Shown piece by piece: positions 13,196-22,870 of a stretch of 64,000 bases of DNA. This DNA comes from Fasciolopsis buskii. Lineage: Eukaryota > Platyhelminthes > Trematoda > Plagiorchiida > Fasciolidae. The stretch lies in contig LUCM01009273.1 of assembly GCA_008360955.1 (NCBI GenBank), positions 82,247 to 146,246 on the forward strand, given 5' to 3'. Numbering within the stretch: position 1 is the first letter of the stretch; each line of letters opens with the position of its first letter. The notes beneath the pieces were generated by a model. It did no database searches and had not been told where the DNA came from. It saw only the letters and a program-made list of their open reading frames with translations. Both the position numbers and the translations under genes were made by a program.

Positions 13196-13559
13196 CCATA
13201 AATGTTGATCACCCAGATTCAAGTACAATTCAGTTAGTGGTACAAAGAACACGGCTAATAATTGTTAGCCCCGGCGAAGAATTTAAGTCTTTTTTAAAGT
13301 AAATCTGGAGAAATAACAGAACCATTAAGAAGGATTGGAAAACATTGATATACAATTCGGGATATGGTGCTTTTTTCACCCCGATGTGTCGAAGCTTCCT
13401 GATTTGAAATGACAACCACCGGAGATTCTTTACACAGGTAGAAATGTGAGAAGTCCATTTCAGATTTTTATCAATAGTAACTGCTAGATATTTTGCAGAA
13501 TCAACCCTGATAAACGTCTTTTGAGTTGATGACAGACGTTTCGGATGGGTAGGCTGACC

Positions 13560-13560
<1 letters not shown>

Positions 13561-13591
<31 letters not shown>
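13561..13591. repeat. (AG)n microsatellite inside the CR1-like LINE
   Basis: AG repeats with one AA interruption, inserted between the RT and C-terminal segments of the element. Confidence 0.95.
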
Positions 13592-13608
13592 ACAGACATT
13601 CTAAACAT

Positions 13609-14331
13609 TTAGATGTTGAAACTTAAACCAGCTCCTGCAGAGAAATCGTAGATAGAAGATGAGTTGTTGGAAAACCTTTGAAATTCATCGTTGCTCGAAA
13701 CGGCTTGAGAGAGGGCAACACCATCAGCATACTTAAACAGATGACCGGGTGAGCTAGTGGATAGGTCGCTGATGTAAATAGAGAAGAGAAATGGTGAAAG
13801 AACAGCACCCTGGAGCACGCCTGACTTGTTAATCAACGGTTTTGAAGTTTTACCATCCATTCGTGTGTGCTGGGTTTTGTTAGTAAAGTAATCTGACAGT
13901 CCTGCTAATAAAGGCCTGGGCCACCCAAATGTTTCCAGTTTGTGAAGTAGAAGAGACCGTGGGACTGAGTCAAATGCCGACGAATAGTCCATGAAGGCGC
14001 AACGCACAGATTTCATTAATGCGTTTAAGGACTTACAAATGTGGTGATTGAGGGAGGCGACAGCGTCCAAGCTGGATGTGTTATATTTATGGGCAAACTG
14101 AAAAGGATCGTCAGGACGATACATAGAAAAACGCAGGCGTTTTAATATGGCACGCTCCGTCAGTTTAAGACCAGAAGACGTTAAGGCGATGAGGCGAAAA
14201 CGTTTTGCTAAAGCAGTAGAACTGCTAGATTTTGGGATGGCAATAATAGTGATGGGTCTCCAACAGTCAAGGATGGAAGAGGAGATTAATGATGAATTAA
14301 TCAGAGAAGTAAATGCATCGGTCAGAGCCAC
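13609..14331 (-). pseudogene. Reverse transcriptase domain of the CR1-like LINE
   Basis: A 240-codon open stretch covering most of the RT fingers and palm. Visible motifs: FRLIALTSSGLKLTERAI (RT motif 2 region), YSSAFDSVPR (catalytic motif A, Asp present), GVLQGAVLSPFLFSIYISDL (motif B) and KYADGVAL, the catalytic YxDD box with the second Asp changed to Gly. The latter should abolish polymerisation. Frameshifts separate it from the pre-RT linker upstream and the C-terminal segment downstream. It is the longest open frame in the intron but encodes no host protein. Confidence 0.85.
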
Positions 14332-14886
14332 AGCACCATGGTTTTAAAGAGCTGAGGACAGACTGTCAGGACCAACCCCTGTGGTAATTTTAGTGGTGCG
14401 AAGAAGGTCGAGTACCTCTTCCCCAGAAAAACTTGTGACTGTCTTATCATTACTCTGTCCAAGTATGACTGGTCTATAAGTGGAAGGATGGATGAGAGCA
14501 CGATTGATGCTGTCAACATCCGCAGAAATTTTCGTATGCTTCCTCTTCTTCCCACACAACAATCGAATCCCTTGCCATAGGAGTCGATTGTTGTTACCAG
14601 TCAAGAGTTGGCTGGTGAACGTCACGTCGATGCGTTGGATTTCCGTTTATGTTAGGTTGGAAATGTACCGCACGCTTGAGTTATTACGAGATTTGTAGAA
14701 GTGCTGCTTGCATCGTCTTAGAGATTAAAGTTTCTGGGTGGAGATACGGCCATTTGAAACGAATAATGTTTCTAAGGGACAGCAAATATCAAAGATTGCG
14801 TTGGTTGTCTCTGTGAAAAGTTTGGCATTGTGATTGAGCAGGGATTCAAAAGAGAAACAGGTAGATGCGAGCGAAACGTAATTTTG

Positions 14887-14908
14887 AAGAAGAAGAAGAA
14901 GAAGAAGG
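14887..14908. repeat. (AAG)n microsatellite inside the CR1-like LINE
   Basis: About seven AAG units; they encode a Ser-rich run in the LINE frame. Confidence 0.9.
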
Positions 14909-15056
14909 TTGCTGTGTAAGTTTATGGAGGCGAACTCGGATTTGATTTGTTCGCCTGGAGGAATGGAAAGCTGACCTAGAGTATATCTTGGGCCTTAACA
15001 GAAGCAGACAGTGATTACTACTTGAAAGTGGAGCACACAGTTTCAGGGGAAATAAA

Positions 15057-15798
15057 TCAGGGTGGTTGGTAAAAACTATCTAAATTGGAGCCGCCTCTGG
15101 TGAGAGAAACGCAAAGGTCAGTCAGATCTAACACAGTCAGTGGTAGAGTAGACGCATGATTAAAATCACTTACAATAATATGCAAAGTGTCCTCAAGAAG
15201 AGGAACAGTAAGTACCGGGAAAGAGTCGAAAAGATGCGGCATTTTGTTGCGAGCTAATAGGGGCAATGTATAAATTCGTTATGATAGAGCTGGTATGGCG
15301 AGAAAATCTAGGATGACACTGTGCCAGGAGACAGTCAATTCCGTTTAGCGAGTACGTATAAACAACTTCGGACTTTTCAGACCAGGAGTATATTTATGTT
15401 GCCACACGGCCGCCAGTCTTCTTGTCCGGAACTTTGTCCTGCCGACACGGTCTGAAGTTGTCTATCGACACCAGTGAATCAGTGATATCCAGGTTCAGCC
15501 ACGGTTCTTGTATGCAGATGACACACGTGTAAACATGGCTCGGTGGTTGAAGTGTGAGGGACAGATCCGATGTTTTTGTAAACAGAGAGCGGATGTTGAT
15601 ACCGAACATTGCCGAAATGGACGTCTTAGCAGGAAGGGTGCAATTAAGAGCTGCCTGCCAGTCAGCAAGATTGCCTTTTTTAGATCGATTAGAAGATCTT
15701 TGAGGTACAGCAGTGCGTGATCCCAGTCCATGTTGAGAAACGATGCAGTCTTTAAACAACAGTAATTCCGATTGATTGTAGTAGGGAACGGAGACCAT
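15057..15798 (-). pseudogene. Endonuclease remnants of the CR1-like LINE
   Basis: Two frame-shifted segments (15798-15394 and 15266-15057) resemble the apurinic-endonuclease-like domain of non-LTR elements. The first has the N-terminal phrase FGINIRSL and the catalytic-Glu region CIQEPWLN; the second has SDFNHAS, equivalent to the conserved DFN motif, and ends with a Gly/Ser-rich SNLD stretch. Stops and frameshifts in between show decay. The 5' end near 15800 directly abuts the RTE fragment that follows. Confidence 0.7.
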
Positions 15799-15839
15799 AA
15801 TCGCACCAAATATCTGAAAACAAAGCAGCGACTCAAGGA

Positions 15840-16613
15840 TGACACAATTTTAGAGCAGCCAATCGAAGGGTGCGCCACTTTACTGAAATTGAAGTCTCGT
15901 ATGTACTGTGCCGCCGTGCACTCAGTTCTTTTGTGCGATCGCGAGACATGCAGTATGCGTGTGGGAGATGTTCATCCTTTAGAGGTTTTCGACCACCGGT
16001 GTCTTCGTAGTATCGCCAAGATTGGATGGAGTGAGTAATTTGAAGGTCAAAAATCTAGTACTAGCTGTTGGCTCTCAGGATATCTTATATCAGCTGATGA
16101 AACTCAGTAGACTACGCTGGTTGGATCACGTGTTGCGTATGGCGAACACTCGTCTACCATACCGTGCCCTATTTTGTGTTCCTCCCAAGGAGTGGAAAAA
16201 GCCATGTGGAGGTCAACAGATTATGTGGCAACACGGGATGAGAAAATGCGCAACATACTCAGCTGAAGTAGGTGTCCCACGTCTTCATGCTTGAGGTTCG
16301 AAAGACCCGTTAACTAGCTGACTAGAGTTACTGAAGAATATGGCAGTGATTCGGGAACAGTGGCGATCATGTTGTCATTTTCTATCGAATCCGAATGATT
16401 GAGAAAGTGCGTTTGTACAGTTGGACTGTATTCCGTGTGTTGGCTGCAGTAGCGTCTGTCCTTTTCCCGCCTGTGTAGGTCCACTCCCTGTTCCCCTTTG
16501 ATATTTACTTTTATAGAAACATGTAATTCTGGGGAAAATGCAGCGGTCAGTGAGGGTTGCCTTGCTGTTTAACACTGAACGATGATAAGGATGATGATGC
16601 TCACTGTAGGTGA
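15840..16613 (+). mobile_element. 5'-truncated RTE-type LINE, copy A (3' end of the RT ORF)
   Basis: Encodes the C-terminal end of an RTE reverse transcriptase in two frames: 15772-16038 contains MYCAAVHSVLLCDRETCSM and FDHRCLRSIAKIGW, and 16022-16294 continues with LSRLRWLDHVLRMANTRLPY before a stop. The RWLGHVLRM and DHRCLRSIA phrases are hallmarks of the RTE C-terminus. A (GAT)-rich tail at about 16582-16605 is the typical RTE 3' end. From 15903 to about 16590 it is nearly identical, in inverted orientation, to 36231-35544; upstream of 15903 the two diverge abruptly. Confidence 0.8.
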
Positions 16614-16924
16614 CATGTTTGAAACTATGACACCGGAATTTTCGAGGTGTGTGTGCCAGTGATCATGTATTTGGGCCCTAGTGGCCCTAGTGCACGTTTT
16701 ATCCATTGCGATTGTGCAACCACCAGGAATTGGAAGAAACCAATTCAGTTACTCAGCTTTAAGTGATTGTCATTGAATTGAATTGTTGGAAACCTGCGGT
16801 GTTCCAGCTAATAGCAGAAACTAAAAGCGGACTGTTTTCGTTGTCTACTGCTTGGGCGAACTGGGAATATATACAAGACGCCAACTATGTGTCGTATTTT
16901 TGTATAGTCAAGCTGTCAGACCAA

Positions 16925-17075
16925 AGTCGATGGAACGTAGCAACTCGCTGTCGCCCGGCTTATCAGCACACTTGACTTGTTGAGACCTTATGCGATTCAG
17001 TCGCAATTCCACGGTCCTTGTTGCCACTTCCTCCTCCCCTCACGTGAAGTGTGCCCTAAGAGCTGTGGGGTATGT
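16925..17075 (+). repeat. SINE-like dispersed repeat, family A, copy 1
   Basis: Diverged copy of the repeat also at 17837, 53632 and 54290. Shared landmarks are a GCCCGGCT stretch followed by CACACTTGAC, GAGACCTTATG, a GTCCTTGTTGCC segment and a GCCCTAAGAGCTG end. No coding capacity. Confidence 0.5.
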
Positions 17076-17836
17076 CCCATTCGCCAGAAAATGAAAAAGC
17101 CGGTGAGAATATTTGGGTATTTCCGGCTGACAAATTATCTGGATTTGCAGTTTAATACTCTGCATCGGCTACCTTACCCGTCACTAGTAAAATGAGAATG
17201 AACGCAAATTGAACGAGGTATGATTCAGATACTCATATAAATGTACAGAACCTGTATCAGGGTTCCCAACAACGGTAACGGTAGCGTGTGATTTCAAAGA
17301 CTAACGGAAAAGTTCATGTGCTAGAATTAGGAACCGTTGTCGCGGTTAAGTTTCGCGATGTTTGGTTATGAAACAGCATTTTCGGGTGGAATTCCGTAAT
17401 TCCGTTTGGAATAGTTTACCCGATCATGTGGTAAAAATGGAATTTCCGGAACTGGTATACGTGTCTGAACAGCGAAAATTAATGTGGAGTCAAAATTTTT
17501 GTCAGGGCGTCTGGTATATATTCCCCCGATATGGTCAAAAGGACCGAGGTATGCTGGTCTTGACAACCCGTTCAGCTTCTCTTATTGTGGACATCATGTT
17601 TACAGTCTTTCCTTGATTTAACGTACAGGTCGCGTTGTTATAGCTTACTGTATATCCGTGATTCTCTACGTTTCTTCCGGTTATCGACATTTTCTCGATC
17701 GACTCATCAATGTGGGTGTTTCCGAAATTGCATCTACATAACTGGTCGATCTTACGTACAGATCATATCGGTATTCCAGCGCAACTAACATCATCCTTGA
17801 AGTGGTCGAGTGTTTTCGGCGTCTATCACCAAAAGA

Positions 17837-18040
17837 ATGTTCGAATCCCAGTTCCCCTCGGTCTTTTTGGTTATAGACGGCAAACTCTGTTGCCCGGATC
17901 GTTACCATAGCTGACATAATGAGGCCTTATGTGGTTCTGTCCCTCTTCAAATTTCATGGTCCTGGTTGCCGATCCTCCAGCTCCCCCTGTTTGGTAGGCC
18001 CTAATGGCTGCGGAGCATACTGTTTCCGCTACATTGACGC
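17837..18040 (+). repeat. SINE-like dispersed repeat, family A, copy 2
   Basis: Contains GTTCGAATCCCAG, close to a Pol III B box, then CCTTATGTGG, TTCATGGTCCTGGTTGCC and GGCCCTAATGGCTGCGGAGC. It aligns collinearly with 53632-53805. A tRNA-related SINE is plausible, but no convincing A box was seen. Confidence 0.6.
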
Positions 18041-21000
18041 ATGAATTGTCATAAAAAAGTGCCGGATGGTGTTAGTGTTCTTTCCCATTATCCATATATC
18101 TGGAGGAATAAAATTCAGAAATGGGAGCCAGCCGCACGAAAATACGTTTCTGGATTTTGTCTTATTTTCCGCCGTCAGTGGTAGGCTGATAATTCTATTA
18201 TCTGATCTCGTCCTTTTGCGCGTGTTCCTACGGATCCATCGATAGTTACCGATTTTTTAAACATCATGCCATGTATTTCTGATTGTTTAGACCAGCGCAC
18301 AAAGGCCTGACGTTTTCACTATACGATGGATGGTTGATCTTCTGAATTAAGTGAAGAAGGCGGGTTTTAGTAATCGTGGGACGTTTAATTAAACTGACAA
18401 GTTGATGCAGCTCAAGCAAGATGCTTTCGTTTGTTTCCTGTTTTTTATCCTTGACGCGTACATTCCATCGTACCCTGAGGCAAGTGGGCTCACGCGCGCA
18501 CGAGCGGTCATTCTAATATGCCTCTCCTAATTACTTTTCCTTAATGAGATTTTCGCATGACTGATTTACGTGTGTGTGTGCGCGCATAGTTTTGTGTGCA
18601 TGCGTGTCAGTCTAGCTGACTGTCTCCTGTGCTGTGTGAGGATGTTGTGTACGAGTGAATGGTGAGCATGCTCTGTTTGTTATTCGATGAAGTCCGTTAA
18701 CTAATGACCATATCCTTATACCCTCATCGTCCATCGGAGTTAGGCTTAGAGGCTGTATAGGCACAAAGTTGTGGTAATCTGTTTGGTCCGCTGACGCTTT
18801 CATTTCCGCGGCTGTTTTCTGGTTGGCTGAGCGGGCCATAATGGCCGCAATTTTAATTGCCTATTTTGAATGTTGATTTGTTTCTTCTTATGTAGTATAT
18901 CATTAACTCGGCGGCTGACTGCGTTCTTGTAATGCTTGTAATGGTATCGGAAAATAAATCGATTCATCCCATTTCAGCTCTAATTAACTGTAGCGCCTTC
19001 ACCGTCATCTCACTTAGGTACTAGCTCGCAAGTAACAGATCAAAGGAATGAAACCGGTAAAGGATGCGGGTTAATTGATGAAAATATGTCACTACAGGGT
19101 CATTTTGTCACTTTCTCTCCGACTTTTAAATCATGGTCATGCCTGATGCTGAAAATTTTTGAAAACCTCGTATTTTTGAATGTATATAGTCATTTGGGCA
19201 TAACCGTTACTTCAAAGCTTGGAGTGTGAACCATTCTAGTCTGCAGGTGACAATAAACCGAGTCTTAAACAAAATGTATTGTTTACCACCAACGAGGTGC
19301 CGTACATTCGAGAGTATTGTTAACCAACGAAGAAATGACCGTCACTTTCTAGTTGGGAGTATCGGAATCCTGCGGGTGGTTTCCGCTAAGCCTAGAGATT
19401 AAACAGCAAATCACGTATACCAGAGGCAGTTGGATTGCATGAACGCGATAAAGATTGAACTTCTATTTCTAGTTATTAAATAATCCTTAATTTTCGCTTT
19501 GACTGCGGCGTCTGCGGACATCGACTGCTAGTTTTTGGGTCCGTGACGGCATTCGAGGATGTTCCAGATGAAGTGGGTTTCTTCGGTTAAAGCAGACATG
19601 ACTTTTACAACCCATCTCTGCCGCAAAAGTGATTGTGAATTATCTACACCTTTCTCCGTCAGGCTTTTGGCGAAAATCGTAATTTCTTAGCATCGACGCA
19701 GTCATTTTGTCTTGACTCACAGTCCTATGACCTTGATTAATGCCATGGACTTATGGATCTCGACTAAATAATTGGAACTGTTGGCTGAAGCTTCATGGGA
19801 AATGGTGTAGGTACCGTTGCTTTGTACTATCTGTCACCTTAAGAACTGTATGCAGCTCATCTAATGTTATCTGAATTTAAGTTACTCATTGTCAAGTCGG
19901 TTGAGCTGTGTCCAAGCGCACTCGGCATTTTATTTCTGACGAGCTATTTTTCAAAGATGGTTTATTATTCGGAGTCTGAGATTCACTGAACTGTTTTATG
20001 AGACAACTCGTCCATTTTCCAGTTATTGCTAGCATTTTGTCAACAAGAATAAGGTTGCATTCTCCGAAGCTGTCGAACGTGTCGTTAGATTCAGATCATG
20101 ATAATTACTTTCGTTCGCATATGGCTGTTGTCTGGTACATCATTTTTTGCTGGTCATTTACATTACTTCTCATTTCCGTTCCGGGATATGAAAACTCCAT
20201 TTAAATATTAGTTGACCTTTGACGACGGATTTTGTGCCATGTTTTGGATTTTTGACATTCATCTTCCTGGACGTTCACTATTCGAGATTCGATGAATCTT
20301 AACATTTTGGCATCAACTTGTCTGGTTACCGGAAGGACTGATCTCATTTCGTCCTCGTTCTGTGGCTTCACTAATTAACCATGACTGGCAAGTGATCTTT
20401 CAACGCACTCCCACACGATGGCAATGACGGGGTGGATTTTTGTCCGACCGCTAATTAAAGATACAAATTAATTGGGTCCCTTTGCACGCGTTCGCGCTCT
20501 CGAGTTTTCTGTAGTTGCCTCACTTTCTTCCTTCCTCCATGCCAGAAGCACGAATCTTATCGCTTTTTCTTAATGATCATCAGAAGTAGATATGAACTTT
20601 CTTTAACGAACTGCGGCACGGGGATCCTTCGCCCATAAACAAATAACCACTGATAGACACCGGCTAGCCACTGGTTCCTTGGCCAATTCCAACTCCATCT
20701 GGAAAGAAGTTAATGAACTTGTTGGTCAGTTAACTGTACATGAAAAATACCCATTTGATGCACTACTGTTCGTGAACATTAGGCAGTCATGCGATCAAAT
20801 GAGTTCATGATATAGAGTTTCCAAATATACACTTCTGCCAACTTCTCAACAAGAAATGTCAAAATTGTAAGATTTCGCCTCTTTCATAAACAATATATGG
20901 ATACTGGTGAAGGAAAAATTGTCTCGGAGACATGGACAATCTCGTGGTTATTGCTTACCCGATGTTCTGCCTAATCATCATTTTACTAGGGCATTCCGTA

Positions 21001-21088
21001 ACTGAGAGAAAAACTTCTGACGAACAACCCTTGTGAATCATTCATACACATCTCAAGTGAGTTTGATTTTTTTCATTTTCTTTCTCAG
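18041..21088. other. Unassigned intron sequence
   Basis: Short frames only; a GT-rich run at about 18571-18586. No exon-like segment with LIM residues or other motif was found. Confidence 0.5.
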
Positions 21089-21953
21089 ATTGTTTGGACT
21101 TTCTGGAACTTGCGCCAAATGCCGACAGAAAATACCGCCGGATGAATTGGTAATGCGTTGTCAGGAGCATGTGTATCACGTGAATTGTTTTATCTGTGTA
21201 CAGTGTCAGACACCTCTTCATCCTGGTGATAAGGTGTGTGCAATCAATGGGAATCTCTTTTGTGAGCACGAATTCCCCAACATATTTTCTCCCCATTGTC
21301 TCTCACCTGGATTGTCCATGACGAATATGAAAAATTCTCGCCTATCTATGCACGCCGCCGGTGGTATGCAATCCGATCTGGTTCGCGGCTTGGTGGTTCA
21401 AAAATCCTTGAACAATGGCTCTAGCATGAATACTGTTTCCGGGACGCGATCCAGCATGGGTAACTCCGGTCTGGTTCGTTCTGCTGGTCAAATGCAACAG
21501 CTGGGTCCCAGTTTGATGGATGGTTCCCAATCCACCGGGATGGATGTACCTTATTCCATCCTCCCGATAACACAGTCAGAACTGGCCATGGCCATGAATG
21601 GTGATAACACTAGTAATGGCCGGAACAACAGTTCACATCCATCCAGTCCGAATTTTCCCTACATCAGCGGCCCCACGATGTCAACCACAACCGCCGCGGT
21701 AACGATGGTCAACCAAAACTTCACCGAACGATCTCCGTCGTCGGGTCCCGGCTTATCTTTTCCCGATCCCGATCCTGGCTCGTTTAACGGGACCACGGAT
21801 CCAACTGTTCTGGTATCTAGCATGTCAGGTGAAAAATCAAAAAATCCTGGGAGTGCGGGAGCACAATCTTCCACCTCAGATACCCCCACAGGAAGGAAGA
21901 AGCAGAAAGTGAGTGTTTTCCGTGATGATGATGAATCGTCCTATCGCAAATAA
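21089..21953 (+). CDS. LMO4-like: LIM-only protein (LMO4-like), coding exon 2: second LIM domain and long C-terminal tail
   Basis: Second coding exon, entered through the acceptor TTTCTTTCTCAG|A after a pyrimidine-rich tract. It supplies the last base of Arg61 and restores the frame exactly, giving a 348-residue protein. LIM2 follows at once: C69-X2-C72-X18-H91-X2-C94-X2-C97-X2-C100-X18-C119, with Glu122 where LMO proteins normally carry the last zinc ligand Asp. The phrase ELVMR before the finger and LFCEH at its end are LMO4-like. Residues 126-348 form a Ser/Asn/Gly/Pro/Thr-rich tail, mostly low complexity, with a basic patch GRKKQK and an acidic DDDE stretch near the end. Vertebrate LMO4 is about 165 residues, so the tail roughly doubles the protein. 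Stop TAA at 21951-21953. No AATAAA was seen close downstream. A consensus donor inside the exon (21909) leaves the exact C-terminus open. Confidence 0.88.
21909..21914 (+). promoter_or_regulatory. Possible alternative 5' splice site inside LMO exon 2
   Basis: The coding sequence reads CAGAAA|GTGAGTG at 21909, a near-consensus donor 42 bp before the TAA. If used, the last 14 residues would be replaced by a further exon that I cannot locate. As drawn, the open frame through it gives a plausible C-terminus, so the unspliced stop is kept as the default. Confidence 0.35.
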
Positions 21954-22743
21954 TGAGCAGCGTGATCCGATTTCCGTTGGCTTCCACTTCCAGGATCGTT
22001 TGGTAGCATGTTCTAGGCTGACTTCACTAGGTAGATCGGTGGTCTTCAAGTAGGTCAAGTGTTCGGAACCGTTAAGGTCAAAAGTTCGCATACCACATTT
22101 GTTTGTCGCCTATGATGGACAGCAATTCGCTGCCGTCTGACTTGTTACCACGCCTAGTTGATTGATATATTGTATGATTTTACCCTCCTCCAATTTTAGG
22201 CTCGTTTTTCGGTCTCATAGCGATATAAGGCTTAGTGATTATAAGTTATATCCGTCCCATATTATTTGTGCTCCATGCTTTTTAAAAAACTCGACTGATC
22301 CAATCAGTCATATTTCATCGGCCGAATTCTTCTAAGGTATTCCAATTTTCATGGTCATGACTACCAGTGGGTGGCAAAGGTTATGGACCGTGCCTCGTTC
22401 ACTGCACTCATACTTGAAACATGCAACAGGAAAGAATTTGAGTCATTCTCGTTGACAAAGATATTTTACGTTATTCACTCTGATCTTCCTTGCCTCCATA
22501 ATTGTATCCGAGAGCTAACGACATGGTCATAAGCTTGTAGTGTTTCCCGGTGAGATCTTGAGAGGAGCCTGCGGTTGGTTGCCACCTTTAAAAATGGCCT
22601 GGTGTGGCTCTTTGACAGTCGTGAAATGCTAGGATGTACACGATCAATAACCCACTAAATGTTTTGGGTTTCTAAATTTCGTGATGACTTCACTAATCCT
22701 CTGGGTGAAAACCTTAGACACATGAAAGTTAACAAAGCATCAT
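21954..22743. other. LMO 3' flank / probable 3' UTR start
   Basis: Follows the TAA. No canonical AATAAA close by was found, so the transcript end cannot be placed. Confidence 0.4.
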
Positions 22744-22870
22744 CATGGGGATTGATGGACGGGTGTTGCTAGGGGGTCCAGTCGTTAAGGCGAGGAACGA
22801 CTGTGGTTCTCTTCCAAAGTCTGTGGTTCTGACAAGAATCTGACCGCACGGCAGTGGGGTACGGCTGAGT
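22744..22870 (-). mobile_element. RTE 5'-end fragment
   Basis: The segment matches, with substitutions, the 5' untranslated end of RTE copy C at 39103-39205: GGGGATTGATGGAC, then TTGCTAGGGGGTCCAG, the AAGGCG block and GACCGCACGGCAGTG. It is an isolated 5' fragment, with no endonuclease reading frame attached. The following 22870-23060 is unassigned. Confidence 0.6.

Larger units (their letters stand above)
13196..15800 (-). mobile_element. CR1/Jockey-type LINE, decayed, antisense in the LMO intron
   Basis: A non-LTR retrotransposon read on the - strand from about 15800 (5') to 13196 (3'). In order: N-terminal endonuclease pieces (15798-15394, with NIRSLFTKTSDL and CIQEPWLN), a later endonuclease segment (15266-15057, IIVSDFNHAS), a pre-RT linker (14625-14344), the reverse transcriptase (14331-13609) and a C-terminal segment (about 13530-13200, KYLAVTIDKNLKWTSHI), all broken by frameshifts and stops. 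The 3' terminal about 120 bp recur at 63874-64000, which fixes the 3' end near ATAAATGTTGATCAC. A GA microsatellite interrupts it. The RT signature and the KYLxVxIDxxLKW phrase fit the CR1/Jockey/L2 group. It is too broken to be active. Confidence 0.85.
7944..21088 (+). other. LMO intron, 13,145 bp, phase 2
   Basis: Bounded by GTAAGT at 7944 and a pyrimidine-rich TTTCTCAG ending at 21088. Splicing joins LIM1 to LIM2 with no lost or gained residue. The intron carries an antisense CR1-like LINE, a sense 5'-truncated RTE fragment, two SINE-like repeats and microsatellites. About 7944-13195 and 18040-21088 show no repeat or gene I recognise. Confidence 0.85.
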
